Shown: positions 34,301-44,440, counted from the stretch's first letter. The stretch is DNA of 64,000 bases from Chaetomium olivaceum (GCA_039881045.1 JAYWVB010000024.1:124001-188000), one strand, 5' to 3'. The notes: generated by a model from the sequence alone, not told the origin. Program-made: numbers and translations.

Positions 34301-35978
34301 GGACGTCGTCAAGCAGTGGACGGACGTTGACTCCAAAATTGGGGGCAGTCTTAACTTCATGAAATCGGCCACGCAGACTCTTCGCTATGAACAGGCCGAC
34401 TGCCAATCTTTCAAGCAGGACTGCAGTTGTGATTCTTATCGGGCATGCCCAGATGGTGCCAACAACTACACGTCAGGACCCGCGGCGGAATTAATTTACG
34501 AGTCGCTGATGAAGATCCATTCAATGCACCACACCTATCACACAGCCCTCTTTCAAGCCATGTCTGTTATTGGCACATCGCTCGACGACATGGAGGAAAC
34601 GTTTGCGCCGATCCCCCAGCCACAAGACGACACCTGGCTCCTGCTCCTAATCAACCTCGCCACTCTCGGGACGCTCTCGGTTATGGCGCCTTATTTCAAC
34701 CACATCGTTAAAAACTCAGCCTATTTCGCGGGAAGGTCCGACCTCTATGATACGGCCAAGGATTTGTCACTGACTGTGGTCGGACAAAGCTCAAGCATTG
34801 CCAAAGACTTGCTACCTGGCAAGGATACCCAGTGGTCGGTGGATGGACAGAATAAGTTCTCGCACTACATGGGCACCGTCGTATGGGGTTGGGCAAATGT
34901 GACTGCAATAGCTGTTAGAGACTTGTTTAACGGCAGCCCGGAATCTCTGGATATCCTTTGGAACAGCATGTCTAACGGTAAACTCGTCAGTGGCCGGGGC
35001 GGCAACACAACCAGTTCTCAAGACGAATATAACCCAGACGTGGACCTTCTGGGAGGCATTGCCAAGACATTCTTTGGCTTTGGTATTCCTGCTCTTTGGC
35101 GCTATTCTCGCGCGTACGCTTTTGTCATGGACTCGGGCCTCGGCTGCGGCGAAGACAAGGGCTCGGTGCGCCAGTACATCGACGACGCCGTCATGGAGAA
35201 AGCAGGAGCATGCGTCGACGACAGACAGTACTACCTGGTTTATCCCTCAGGCCAGGCGGTAAAAGATTGCTGGTGTCGGCACTACCGGGCTCCTGGTGAA
35301 TGTGACGACCTCGTATGTGGCGAGAAGAACAAGTTCTCCCCGCCGCCCGGCCTCAATACGCTCAGCGGAAATGTTTGGGGAGGCATCCGAGCAGCCGACA
35401 TCATCAAAGGCTCCGTCCGCACGTGGCTCAAGAACGGCAGGAAGAACGGCGCCGCACTCGCAAACCACGAAGACGAGGACACGATCGACAGCCTGCTCAA
35501 GGTCGACGTCACCACACCCGGGTTCATCCGCCTCCCCGTGTGCAGCCCCGAGCGCGCGTTCCAGTCCTGGGACACGTCCGAGCAGGGCTCCAGTGACAAC
35601 TTCCCCTGCGACATCCCGCCGGGCAAGAACTTCTGCGGCGTCTCGACCTTCGTGGGCCAGACCAGCAACGCGTCGCCACTTTCCGGGGACTGTCTGCAGA
35701 TCGTCCGCAACATCGAGAACGACGGCAGCACCCAGTGGGAGGTCTCCACCGCGGGGCTGGCGCAACGCGCCATCGCTACGGCGGGCTCCTGCCGCTTCGG
35801 GGTGGAGGCGACGTCGAACCAGGGCAACGCTGTGTTCTGGGTGGGTGGGCAGGATATGCGAGACATTATTTTCGACGCCCTTACGCGGTTTGGCGGGGGC
35901 GGCAAGGTCAGTGGGTATGGCGAGATGCAATGCAATGGTAATATTGGGCATCAAAGTGTCAAATGGGGTATTTATTAG
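31330..35978 (+). CDS. Killer-toxin-like chitinase: LysM, CBM18, GH18 and C-terminal Hce2 domain
   Basis: Two exons, 31330-33403 and 33625-35978, give 1475 residues with exact phase across a 221-bp pyrimidine-rich intron. After a signal peptide comes a 270-residue N-terminal region. Two LysM modules follow (about 296-343, QSGDSCAALATRCGIS; about 360-411, KKDDNCANLAAEYGLT), then a Cys-rich CBM18 (NPCPLNACCNIWGQCG, about 446). A GH18 domain begins at about 503 (VGYFEGYNLDR) and has the intact catalytic motif DGVDIDWEYPG at about 612-622. A long region follows, then an Hce2 domain from about 1362 (CGVSTFVGQTS, AGSCRFGVEAT). This matches subgroup C fungal chitinases, related to yeast killer-toxin alpha/beta subunits, which degrade chitin and may act against other fungi. 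All signature residues are present and no frame break is seen. Confidence 0.9.
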
Positions 35979-36640
35979 TTGGAGAGGGATTGTTTGTTTG
36001 AGGCTGCTAAGGGAGCAATCGAGCAGTTTTCTTTTCTAGGATAACTTTGTGATTGGAAAGAGAATTGAGACAATCACAAGGAAACTTTTGCCTAGTTAGT
36101 CTTTTCTCTTCTTTCTTCCTGTCTTTTCTTTCTCTTTTGTGTCCGTTCCCTCTCTCGTTTTTCTGTTTATTTCTTAACTTACTTTTTTTACTTACCTTTC
36201 CACATATTTTACTCTTCTCGCTCCTTTCCCCTCTCTTCTATTGTTCTCTACTTCTTTCTCTACCCCCTTTCTCTTGAGATAAATGATGATATAGAGAAAG
36301 AGGACGTTGCAATCGCTCCAATACCCCGGTATTCATGCTCCCTCATCAGTCCATCCATACTCGGTGTCCAAGTTAGTACCATTGGTATCTCTCTTGGCCT
36401 ACCTTTTAGCTTCATTACAGTTCAAGGTTATCTTTCAGAAGACGTTCAGAGTGAACATTCTCAAATTCTCTAGTAAGCAGTGTTCCACGCCGGGTAATAC
36501 AGCGTTGCAGTAGTCTAGCCTACGGAGACCGAACTTATCGAGATGGCTTATTCGCATACGAAAGTTGAGGGGTCCTTGCCGCGAGGGCAAGAATACGTTA
36601 GGGAAGATATTATCGAATGGTTGTTTGTAGATACCTAACG
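35979..36640. other. Spacer with polypyrimidine tract, disrupted by the retroelement
   Basis: Bases 36080-36280 are nearly all pyrimidine on the plus strand. The following 350 bases show no gene. The chromovirus inserted at 36641-36645. Confidence 0.5.
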
Positions 36641-36645
36641 AGTAG
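36641..36645. repeat. Target-site duplication, left copy (AGTAG)
   Basis: AGTAG directly precedes the 5' LTR and recurs at 42810-42814 after the 3' LTR. Five base pairs is the usual length for Ty3/gypsy integrases. Confidence 0.9.
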
Positions 36646-36844
36646 TGTGACGGAAAGCGCACCCAGGGTTGGGGTTTGGAGGTGCACTTCCGCATCCGGA
36701 CTAGCTCCGTTCTGGCCATGCCTTCTCGCGTTGCCAACGCGCTATCTTGTATCTTTCCTCTCTTTCTTCAGCTTTCGATTAGCAGAATTGAGTCAGCATA
36801 CGCAGTGCCCTTGTGCCTCGCCTAGATGTTACTCGTCCCTCACA
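36646..36844 (+). repeat. 5' LTR
   Basis: A 199-bp LTR starting TGTGACGG and ending CCCTCACA, with 5-bp terminal inverted repeats TGTGA/TCACA. By the self-priming model, transcripts should begin at 36770, where AGCTTTCGATT lies, which makes the R region start there. Confidence 0.93.
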
Positions 36845-36854
36845 ATCGAAAGCT
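36844..36854 (+). promoter_or_regulatory. Self-priming primer-binding site
   Basis: AATCGAAAGCT at the LTR boundary is the exact complement of AGCTTTCGATT at 36770-36780 inside the LTR. No tRNA-like PBS was noticed. In Tf1-type elements the first 11 nt of the transcript fold back onto such a site and are cleaved to prime minus-strand DNA; the match here is exactly 11 nt. Confidence 0.8.
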
Positions 36855-36910
36855 CGACCACTAGGGCCTGGGAAGGCTTCAATAATATCCCACCCGAAGA
36901 ACGAACCCCC

Positions 36911-37066
36911 TGGCTGCGTTACGCGCCCGAAGACAGAACCGACTTTGCTGGCTGCTGAAAGCGCCGCTCGAACCGAATTGATTGTGGCTGCGTTACGCGC
37001 CCGAAGACAGAACCGACTTTGCTGGCTGCTGAAAGCGCCGCTCGAACCGAATTGATTGTGGCTGCG
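36911..37066 (+). repeat. 74-bp tandem repeat in the retroelement leader
   Basis: Two full 74-bp copies start at 36911 and 36985 (TGGCTGCGTTACGCGCCCGA), and a third starts at 37059 but diverges after about 17 bp. They lie between the PBS and the gag start, in untranslated leader where packaging signals are expected. Confidence 0.85.
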
Positions 37067-37177
37067 TTACGCGCCCCTGAGAACGAACCGACTGCCTGGC
37101 TGCATCGTGCGCCGGCAACGAACTGAACCGAAACCGATCTGGCTGCGATTGCGCGCCGATCAGAAGAACCGACCACG

Positions 37178-38305
37178 ATGACCCAGGACGACCCCCAAGA
37201 CTCCAGAGAGGAGAGCGTTGTGGAGCAGCTTGCTCGCACGCAGAAGACGACGGCTACAACAGCCCAGAAGAAAACGAAGAGCGAACTGGTCGCCGAGTTG
37301 GCGGAACGCGATGCACAGATCGCAGAGCTGTTCGAGCTGATTGCCGACCTGCGCGGTCAGCAGGAGACCGCGACCCCGAGTGAACCAGAGGAGCCGACCC
37401 AGCGACCCGCTCCCGAGAACACCCTGAAAGACAAGCGAAGCGTCAAGCTCCCCGACCCCCCGATCTTCTACAACGACAGCGAGAAAGACACGATGAAGTT
37501 TGAGGTCTGGCACCGCCAGATGAAGAAGAAATTGTCGGTCAATCATGACCACTTTGCAGGCGAGGATGCTGAGCAGGCGTACATCGAGAGCCGCTTGGGC
37601 GGCACAGCAGCAGACGAACTGATGCCGTACCTCCGTGATACCCACCCAGACCGGATCGACTCCCCGGCGAAGCTCATGACGCACCTGTGGAACGAGTACT
37701 ATGATACGAACCAGGCCGAGGAGGCCCTCGACGAATTTGCAGGCTTGAAGTTACGCTCTGGTGGCGATTACCAGGCGTTTAAGAACAACTTCGTTCGGCT
37801 GGCTGGAGAGACAGGCCAGCCCAAGACCAAGTGGAAGACCGAATTCAAGCGGCGGCTGCCCACGACCTTGCAGATCGCCCTGGCAGCTGCGTACATCGAC
37901 CCGAAGGTCACCTTCGAGCAGTTTGCCCAGCAGGGGGCCAGCATTGCGCTGGTCGAGAAGCAAGCTTCAGCTGAGAGAGACCCTCCCCGTACGCGCGGAA
38001 GCGTTACCCGCGGTAGCCGGGCAGGCGCTCAGCGGTCTCGTCCTGGCACCTCGAGACCGGTACAGGGAGACAAGGCGACTCCCAAGCTATCCGCCGACGA
38101 CTTCAAGAATTTGTATGAGGAGGGCCGTTGCTTCATTTGCAGGGAGCAAGGCCACCTCTCGAGGGAATGCCCACGCAAAGAACGGAAGGAAAGCCGAGCT
38201 GCGGACGCGAACCGTGCAGCCCACATTGCCCAGTTGTGGGAACGCTGGTCAGCAAGGACTCCTGTCGGCCCGACAGTTGACAGCGATTCGGAGGCAAAAA
38301 ACTGA
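37178..38305 (+). CDS. gag: Retroelement Gag with zinc knuckle
   Basis: A 375-residue Gag. The N-terminal part has a short coiled-coil segment (KSELVAELAERDAQIAELF). A capsid-like central region follows (about 90-260). Near the end a CCHC zinc knuckle (CFICREQGHLSRECP) should bind genomic RNA. Gag forms the virus-like particle. The stop codon TGA at 38303-38305 comes directly after the slippery heptamer used to make Gag-Pol. The frame is fully open and GC-rich, with no sign of decay. Confidence 0.93.
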   Translation: MTQDDPQDSREESVVEQLARTQKTTATTAQKKTKSELVAELAERDAQIAELFELIADLRGQQETATPSEPEEPTQRPAPENTLKDKRSVKLPDPPIFYNDSEKDTMKFEVWHRQMKKKLSVNHDHFAGEDAEQAYIESRLGGTAADELMPYLRDTHPDRIDSPAKLMTHLWNEYYDTNQAEEALDEFAGLKLRSGGDYQAFKNNFVRLAGETGQPKTKWKTEFKRRLPTTLQIALAAAYIDPKVTFEQFAQQGASIALVEKQASAERDPPRTRGSVTRGSRAGAQRSRPGTSRPVQGDKATPKLSADDFKNLYEEGRCFICREQGHLSRECPRKERKESRAADANRAAHIAQLWERWSARTPVGPTVDSDSEAKN

Positions 38306-38337
38306 ATACCCTGGGGAAAATTGACTCCCTCCCAGGG
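38296..38337 (+). promoter_or_regulatory. Programmed -1 frameshift site: slippery heptamer plus hairpin
   Basis: The canonical heptamer A AAA AAC lies at 38296-38302 in the gag frame, directly before the gag TGA. After a 6-nt spacer an exact 7-bp hairpin follows: CCCTGGG at 38309-38315 pairs with CCCAGGG at 38331-38337. The pol frame is -1 relative to gag and is open from 38281, so slippage here yields Gag-Pol. Confidence 0.88.
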
Positions 38338-41300
38338 ACGATATCGGCGGTGGCACGAAAGGACCCTAGTTTCCTCTGGAGGTACCTGGGTGGTAAACAG
38401 CTTCTTACCACATGTACTTTATCATCCAATGGAAGCTCGTTGACAACCTCGAATGCCCTGGCCGATACGGGAGCGAATGGCTACCTTTTTGTCAGTAAAG
38501 ATTTCAGCCGGCAGCTAGTGAAGCGACTTGCATGCGAAGAGTTCTCTGGTTTCGAACCCCAACCAGTTGGGGGCTTCGACGGCTCTATCTCACAGACTAT
38601 CGAACTTGGTGTGAAAGCCCACCTGACGATCCAGAACCGAACGATCTCCAACGAATGGCTGATCGTCATTGACTCACCACACGACCTCATCATCGGCCGG
38701 AAATGGTTCGACCTACACGACGTGCTGGTCGACTGTAAGCGTCGACGCTTGCTATTCCCACCCGAATGGGAGCCGAATCCCGAATGGATGCAGAAGATGG
38801 ACATCCCGCTGGATCAGTCGCCGGTTGGACAGCCAGACCCGAAAGTCATGGAAGACATCCGCCGGCGGGAGAAGCTGATGGAAGAAGAGGACTGTCGCCG
38901 CCGAGCCGGCAGGGCTGCAGTCAAGAGACGGATTGCCGAACTGGAGGCTATGGCGGAGCCCCAGCCGGAGCCGAAAGCCAGAATAGCACGCCAGAAGGTC
39001 ACGATTCTGCCCCGATCGGTCAGGTTCACGGAACCCCCGTCGGTTGCAGCGCAGGATGAGGGCATCCGCAAAATGGAGCGCGCCCTACAGGGAACGCCAC
39101 CCCCAACGAAGGCTGAGACCCCAGAGCGCGGGCCGCGACCCCAACCAACGCCAGATCAGTCAAAACAGGGCGTGGATGCCCATGGACCGTATACCTTGAA
39201 GAGGGACCCTATCGGCTGGTATAAAGCAAGGCCTCCCCACATTGCAATAATCAGCGCTGTCGCTTTCCGCAAAGCCAGCCAGCGCAAGAACGGGCCCCAT
39301 ACAGCGGCAACGGGAATTACCACCCTCCATGAAATCGACAGGATCTTGGAGTTGAAGACAGCCCTGGAGAGTGACGATGAGCGACTACAGCAACTAGCCC
39401 TTGAAAAGGTTCCGGAGTGTTACCACGATTGCCTTGACGTGTTCAGCAAGGCAGAGTCTGATGCACTGCCCCCATTCCGGGCGAACGTGGACCACAAGAT
39501 CGAACTGTTGCCGGGGTCAAACCCTGAAGACCTGGGATACACTGGTTTGTGGAAGCTCTCCACCGAAGAGCTGGAGGCGGCCCGGAGATACATCACCGAG
39601 AACCTGGCGAAGGGATTCATCGAGCCAAGCAACGCGCCATGGGCCGCCCCGATCCTCTTTGCTCTCAAGGGTGATGGAAGTCTCCGTTTCTGTGTCGATT
39701 ACCGCAAGCTGAACGCGATGACGAAGAAAGACCAATATCCATTGCCCCTAATCGACGAGACGTTGGCCCGGATCGCCCAAGCAAAGGTCTTCACCAAGAT
39801 CGATATCCGACAGGCCTTCCATCGGATCCGAATCGCCCCTGAATGTGAAGATCTGACGACCTTTCGAACCCGGTATGGCGCATACAAGTTTAAAGTGATG
39901 CCCTTCGGCTTGACCAATGGCCCAGCGACTTTCCAGCGATTCATCAACAATACCCTGATGGGCTACCTTGACGACTTCTGTAGCGCATACATCGATGACA
40001 TCCTGATCTTCTCGGCCACAGAAGAGGAACACAAGATCCATGTTCGCAGAGTGCTTGAACGCCTCCGCGAGGCAGGCCTGCAGGCCGACTTAAAGAAGTG
40101 CGAGTTTCACGTTACAGAGACCCGATTCCTGGGCTTTATCATCGGGACTGGCGGCGTCCGACCAGACCCCAAAAAGCTGGATGCAGTACGCCTCTGGCAG
40201 AGGCCAACCACAGTCAGGGAGGTGCAGTCCTTCCTTGGGTTCTGCAACTTCTACCGACGATTCGTGCGCGAATATGGGCGTGTTGCCCGCCCCCTGACTA
40301 ACCTGACAAGAAAGAATACCCCGTTCGTTTGGACTGACGATTGCCAACATGCGTTTGAGGACCTGAAGGAACGCCTCCTTGCCGAACCAGTTCTTGCCCA
40401 CTTTCAGTATGGCCGGCCAACTCGTGTGGAAACTGATGCTTCGCAAGGCGTGGTTGCCGGGGTGCTCTCCCAGCTGCAGGACGACATGCAATGGCACCCA
40501 ATCGCCTACTTTTCGGAGACGATGCAGGGTGCAGAGGTCAATTACCATATCCACGATAAGGAGCTCCTGGCTGTGGTTCGAGCCTTACAGTGCTGGCGAG
40601 CCGAGCTGATCGGCCTGAAAAACGAGGACCCCTTTCTGATCGTTTCCGACCATGAAGCATTGAAGTACTTCAGCACAAAGAAGCTGCTGAACATCCGGCA
40701 AGCGGGCTGGGCCGAGCTGCTCTCGCAGTACAACTTCCATATCACCTACCGACCAGGCAGCGAAAACGCCGCAGCTGACGCCCTCTCCCGGAAACTGGAA
40801 GATGCCACCACACAGAAGGCAAAGCGGGAAGCTTATCGTACAATGCAGATCTTTGCCCCAGTGCGGACCGAAGACCGGGAGAAACAGGGCCCAACAATTG
40901 CGACAATTATGGCCCTGGACGAGGGAGTTCCTCCGCCGCCTGGCTCTGGGTTCCAGATGGTTGACGATCTCCTGGAAGCCAACCGCATGGCACCGGAACT
41001 GGAGGATTGGCGCGACCGCGCGCGCGCAGGTAACTCGGAGTTCACTCTTCTGGGGGACCGACTTCTTCTCTGCCATGGGAGACTGGTGGTCCCGGCGGCC
41101 GACAACCTCCGCACCCGGGTAATCCAGGAGGTGCACTCCAGGTTGACCACGGCTCATCCAGGTCGGAACAAGACGACGCAGTTGGTCAAGGCAAGATACT
41201 GGTGGCCCAGGATGACCGGAGACATCGAAGTCTTCGTCGCCAACTGTATGCCGTGCCGATCCTCGAAGTATCCCCGCGACAAGACCCCTGGGCTCTTGAA

Positions 41301-42543
41301 ACCGATTCCCCCGCCGCAGCGCTCCTGGGAATGCCTGGTCATGGACTTCAAGGAGTTCCCGCCCGATAAATACGGATTCGACAACGCGTTGGTAATGATG
41401 GACCGCCTGGGGAAGGCGCCCTGGACTGTACCTTGCAAGAAAAGCGCTACGGCCCGCGATGCAGCGAGAATGTACTACGAGGGACCCTACCGGATGTTCG
41501 GCCTCCCAAAGGAAGTCATTACGGACCGAGGGCCACAGTTCCGGGCCGACTTCATCGATGAGCTTTCCCGCATCCTGGGTATCGAGTGGAAGCTCGCTAC
41601 GGCGGGTCACCACCAGACCGCAGGCCAGGTCGAGAACCTGAACCAGTATATTGACCAGCGGTTGCGGCCATACGTCAGCCATTTCCAAGACAATTGGTCC
41701 CGCGCGATCCCAGCGATGGATGCGGTGCAAATGTCTCTCCCGCACGACAGCACTGGCTTGCAGCCCCATGAGGTGTTGTTCGGCTTCCCGATGCCGATGC
41801 CCTTTGACTGGGAATCGAGAACCAAGGACTTCGCTGATTGTACCCCTACAGAGCGGTTGTCCCGGGAGGCCGCACAGGAAGCCGCACGTCGTATCCAAGG
41901 TTACGTTGACTACGCGCGTGGCATGATCCAGAAGGCTCAGGACCGACAAGCCGAGCAGGCGAACCGTCATCGCCGAGTGCCTGATTTTGACGTCGGCGAC
42001 CACGTGGTCATTGTCAAGCAGTCCGAACTGACTGGTCGACCAAGCGACAAGCTATCTTTCCCAGTCACCCAGCAACACTATAGGATCTTGGGGAAGACTA
42101 CTACAGGGGCCTACCGTTTGGACGTCCCGGAATCCTGGCGGGGATCAGCCGAGTTTACTGCTGACCGGCTACGACGGTATCCAAACAATCCGCTCCCTGG
42201 CCAGGCGGCAGAGAACCCACCTGGTGAAGATGTTGCTGGCGAGAAGGAATGGGAAGTTGAGAAGATCGTAGCGAGTCGTACGCATTACGGCAAGCTCCAG
42301 TACCAGGCGCAATGGCGCGGTTGGGACCCCGATGCCGAATGGTACCCGGCTAGCGATTTCCGCAACGCGCCGGCGGAGCTCAAGCGATTCCACGACGAAT
42401 ACCCAGAGCAGGCCGGCCCGCCAGTGCGTCTGGACGAGTGGCTGTTGGCTGCAGCCGAGGACCGGTTCGCGGAGCCGCACCCAGATGACGACCGACCAGC
42501 GGCTGGAGGACGGAAGCTGCGACGCTCGCGGAAGAAGAAATGA
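38303..42543 (+). CDS. pol: Retroelement Pol: protease, RT, RNase H, integrase, chromodomain
   Basis: This is expressed as a Gag-Pol fusion by -1 frameshift; the frame is open from 38281 to 42543. Domains in order: aspartic protease (ALADTGANGYLF at 38455); reverse transcriptase with YIDDIL at about 39988; RNase H (ETDASQG at about 40429; SDHEALKYF); integrase with an HHCC zinc finger (HSRLTTAHPGRNK to CMPC, about 41130-41256) and the D,D,E catalytic set (MDFKEF, ITDRGPQF, GQVENLNQY, about 41341-41640). A chromodomain follows (EWEVEKIVASRTHYG to EWYPASDF, about 42247-42360), which targets insertion to marked chromatin in this lineage. The C-terminus is basic (RKLRRSRKKK). Every catalytic motif is intact, so the element may be active. 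Confidence 0.95.
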
Positions 42544-42576
42544 GACTGTCAAGGAACGATAGCTGAGCTATGTACT

Positions 42577-42598
42577 AAAGCTCGAGGCGAGCTTTTTT
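42577..42598 (+). terminator. Hairpin followed by T-run ahead of the polypurine tract
   Basis: AAAGCTCG (42577-42584) pairs exactly with CGAGCTTT (42588-42595) around a 3-nt loop and ends in a T6 run (42593-42598). It resembles a factor-independent terminator, which has no known role in RNA polymerase II units, so it may instead be an RNA element of the retrotransposon. Confidence 0.5.
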
Positions 42599-42609
42599 GG
42601 AGGGGGGGG
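42599..42609 (+). promoter_or_regulatory. Polypurine tract
   Basis: GGAGGGGGGGG stands one base before the 3' LTR, the expected position of the primer for plus-strand DNA synthesis. Confidence 0.85.
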
Positions 42610-42610
42610 T

Positions 42611-42809
42611 TGTGACGGAAAGCGCACCCAGGGTTGGGGTTTGGAGGTGCACTTCCGCATCCGGACTAGCTCCGTTCTGGCCATGCCTTCTCGCGTTGCC
42701 AACGCGCTATCTTGTATCTTTCCTCTCTTTCTTCAGCTTTCGATTAGCAGAATTGAGTCAGCATACGCAGTGCCCTTGTGCCTCGCCTAGATGTTACTCG
42801 TCCCTCACA
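42611..42809 (+). repeat. 3' LTR
   Basis: Reads identical to the 5' LTR over 199 bp. It is followed directly by AGTAG, the right copy of the target duplication (42810-42814). Confidence 0.93.
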
Positions 42810-42902
42810 AGTAGTATAACGGTGTATAAGTGTCGATATCGTGGTTCTCGAGAGTTCGGGAGTCAGGGAGAGGATTCAAAACGGGGTGAATTCAGTGAGG
42901 GC

Positions 42903-43462
42903 TTAATTCTAGAGGAAGCATTTTCGGACCGTAGCCATTGGTCCCCACGGACCGTATCACACAACTTCCATGGATATATAACCTCAGGAAACGAATAAAA
43001 CAAGTAAATAGAATAAGAAAGAAAAATAAGATAAGAAAAGGGAAGGGAATGTAAGGAAAGAGAACAGAAGGGGGTATAAACTAAGAGAAAAAGGGAAATA
43101 CGGAAAAGAAAATAAAGAAAATATAAACTAAATGAGAAAACAAGAGAGAAGGAATACAAGCAAATGAAGTAAAAGAAAGAGAGGCGAGAGAAAGAAACAA
43201 AGTGAAATAGAAGGTATATAAGAAAATATAAGCAATAAAAATAGAAATAAGAGAAAAATAGCAGAAAATAGCAAGAGAAAGGATATATAGAGTGATTAAC
43301 TATACCTAAACTATTATATTATTAGGTCATAAGTTTCTTGTTAAATTAGTATAGTTAATTATGGTCTATATTAAGTGATTTAAGAAGATGGGAGGCGAGT
43401 GTGTGTGATACGGTCCATGAGGTTGCGTAGCTACGGTCCGAAAATGCTCTCTCTAATTCTAA
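42903..43462. repeat. Inverted-repeat element, MITE-like relic
   Basis: Two arms of about 60-65 bp are inverted copies with roughly three quarters identity. GCATTTTCGGACCGTAG (42918-42934) is exactly complementary to 43431-43447, and GGACCGTATCACAC (42949-42962) to 43403-43416. The interior (43000-43300) is AT-rich and almost purely purine on the plus strand. No transposase remains. The size (about 560 bp) suits a miniature DNA transposon, but no target duplication was found. Confidence 0.55.
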
Positions 43463-43787
43463 GGCGCGAAGGGAGGGACCTCGAGTACGCCCATGGTATC
43501 TTACCTTTGAGTCGTGTGTTACCTCTAAGAGGGGTAGTGAGGGTAAGAACCAAGCGGAGGAACCAACGAGGCGGAGGATCCGGGAGACAAACTCCGTGCC
43601 CGGCGGGTCAAATACTCTCTCACCTTTCCAAGTGCCATTTCACTTCTAACATTGAAACAAGTGTTCGTACTTCTGCACGGTTTTTCCCCAAGCCAGCCCA
43701 AACCTTTGTACGGGTAACAGAGCTTCCCCCAGCTCATTTTTGCGCACTCCGGTCTTGCTTATCATGTCTTATTAGGATCCAGGGAAA
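43463..43787. other. Promoter region of the GFA gene
   Basis: About 325 bases without a convincing frame, upstream of the ATG at 43788. Confidence 0.4.
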
Positions 43788-44440
43788 ATGTCCGAACAGG
43801 CCCCTTCGCAGCAGCAAGAAGAAGGCGAGAAGAGCAGCGCCACTTACAAGGCGGGCTGTCATTGCGGTTATATCAAATTTAGCGTCACCCTGACACCGCC
43901 GCTGCCCCAGACCAAGGTGCTGAACTGCAATTGCTCGGCCTGTACACGGTTTGGTTATCTTCTCGTTTGTGAGTGGCTGTTTCTCCCCTCTCCATCCTCC
44001 AGAATCCGTCTTTAAAAAGCCGGAACGAGAGACACAGGGAGGGGGACAGAGTGGTGAGAAAGATGTGAGACTAAACTAGCAAAATACTAGACCCTGAGGC
44101 CTCGTCTGTTACTTGGGATAACGATAGCCGCACCCGCTGCAGTAACTACCGCTTCAATACAAAAGCTAAGGATCAAATGTTCTGCAAGCACTGCGGTGCC
44201 AGCATCGGCATCGATTTCCGCGAGGTTTACGCGCCGAAACACATCTACGGCATTAGTGTAAGCGATTTACGCTTGTACGCATGGAATATCAAAATGAAGG
44301 CTGATAATCTGAAACAGGTTCGCACTTTCTTCGATGTCGATCTCGACTCCCTCACTTACCGCAAATTGGATGGACGTAACAAGGTTCCACCAACGGGAGA
44401 TCTGTCTGGTCAGTATTGGGATGAGAGACGCATGAATTGA
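43788..44440 (+). CDS. GFA/CENP-V-fold zinc protein
   Basis: Two exons, 43788-43968 and 44091-44440, give 176 residues; the 122-bp intron (GTGAGT, a CTAAAC-type branch site, TAG) keeps frame through a Tyr codon. The Cys pattern of the glutathione-dependent formaldehyde-activating (GFA) fold is clear: AGCHCGYIKF, NCNCSACTRFG and MFCKHCGASIG, which bind two zinc ions. Later segments (VRTFFDVDLDSLTYRKLDG) fit the end of the domain. Members are thought to act on S-hydroxymethyl-glutathione or other small thiols, but fungal paralogues are numerous and the substrate of this one cannot be told. It lies just past the MITE-like repeat next to the retroelement and is intact. Confidence 0.87.

Larger units (their letters stand above)
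36646..42809 (+). mobile_element. Complete Ty3/gypsy chromovirus LTR retrotransposon
   Basis: A full-length element of 6164 bp with two 199-bp LTRs (TGTGA...TCACA), flanked by the 5-bp target duplication AGTAG at 36641-36645 and 42810-42814. It carries intact gag and pol with protease, reverse transcriptase, RNase H, integrase and a C-terminal chromodomain, a self-priming signal, a -1 frameshift site and a G-rich polypurine tract. The two LTRs read identical across their whole length and no stop or RIP-like change is seen, so insertion is recent. Integrase-before-chromodomain order and the self-primer place it in the Tf1/sushi-like chromovirus group. It sits about 670 bp downstream of the chitinase gene. 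Confidence 0.95.

Noticed and set aside
36435..36640. Minus-strand RLDYCNAVLPG stretch resembling a LINE reverse-transcriptase motif
   Set aside because: The similarity is limited to a few residues, without other RT motifs, and is probably chance.
40585..42003. 472-residue minus-strand frame over pol
   Set aside because: It is an antisense shadow of the integrase and RNase H coding region.
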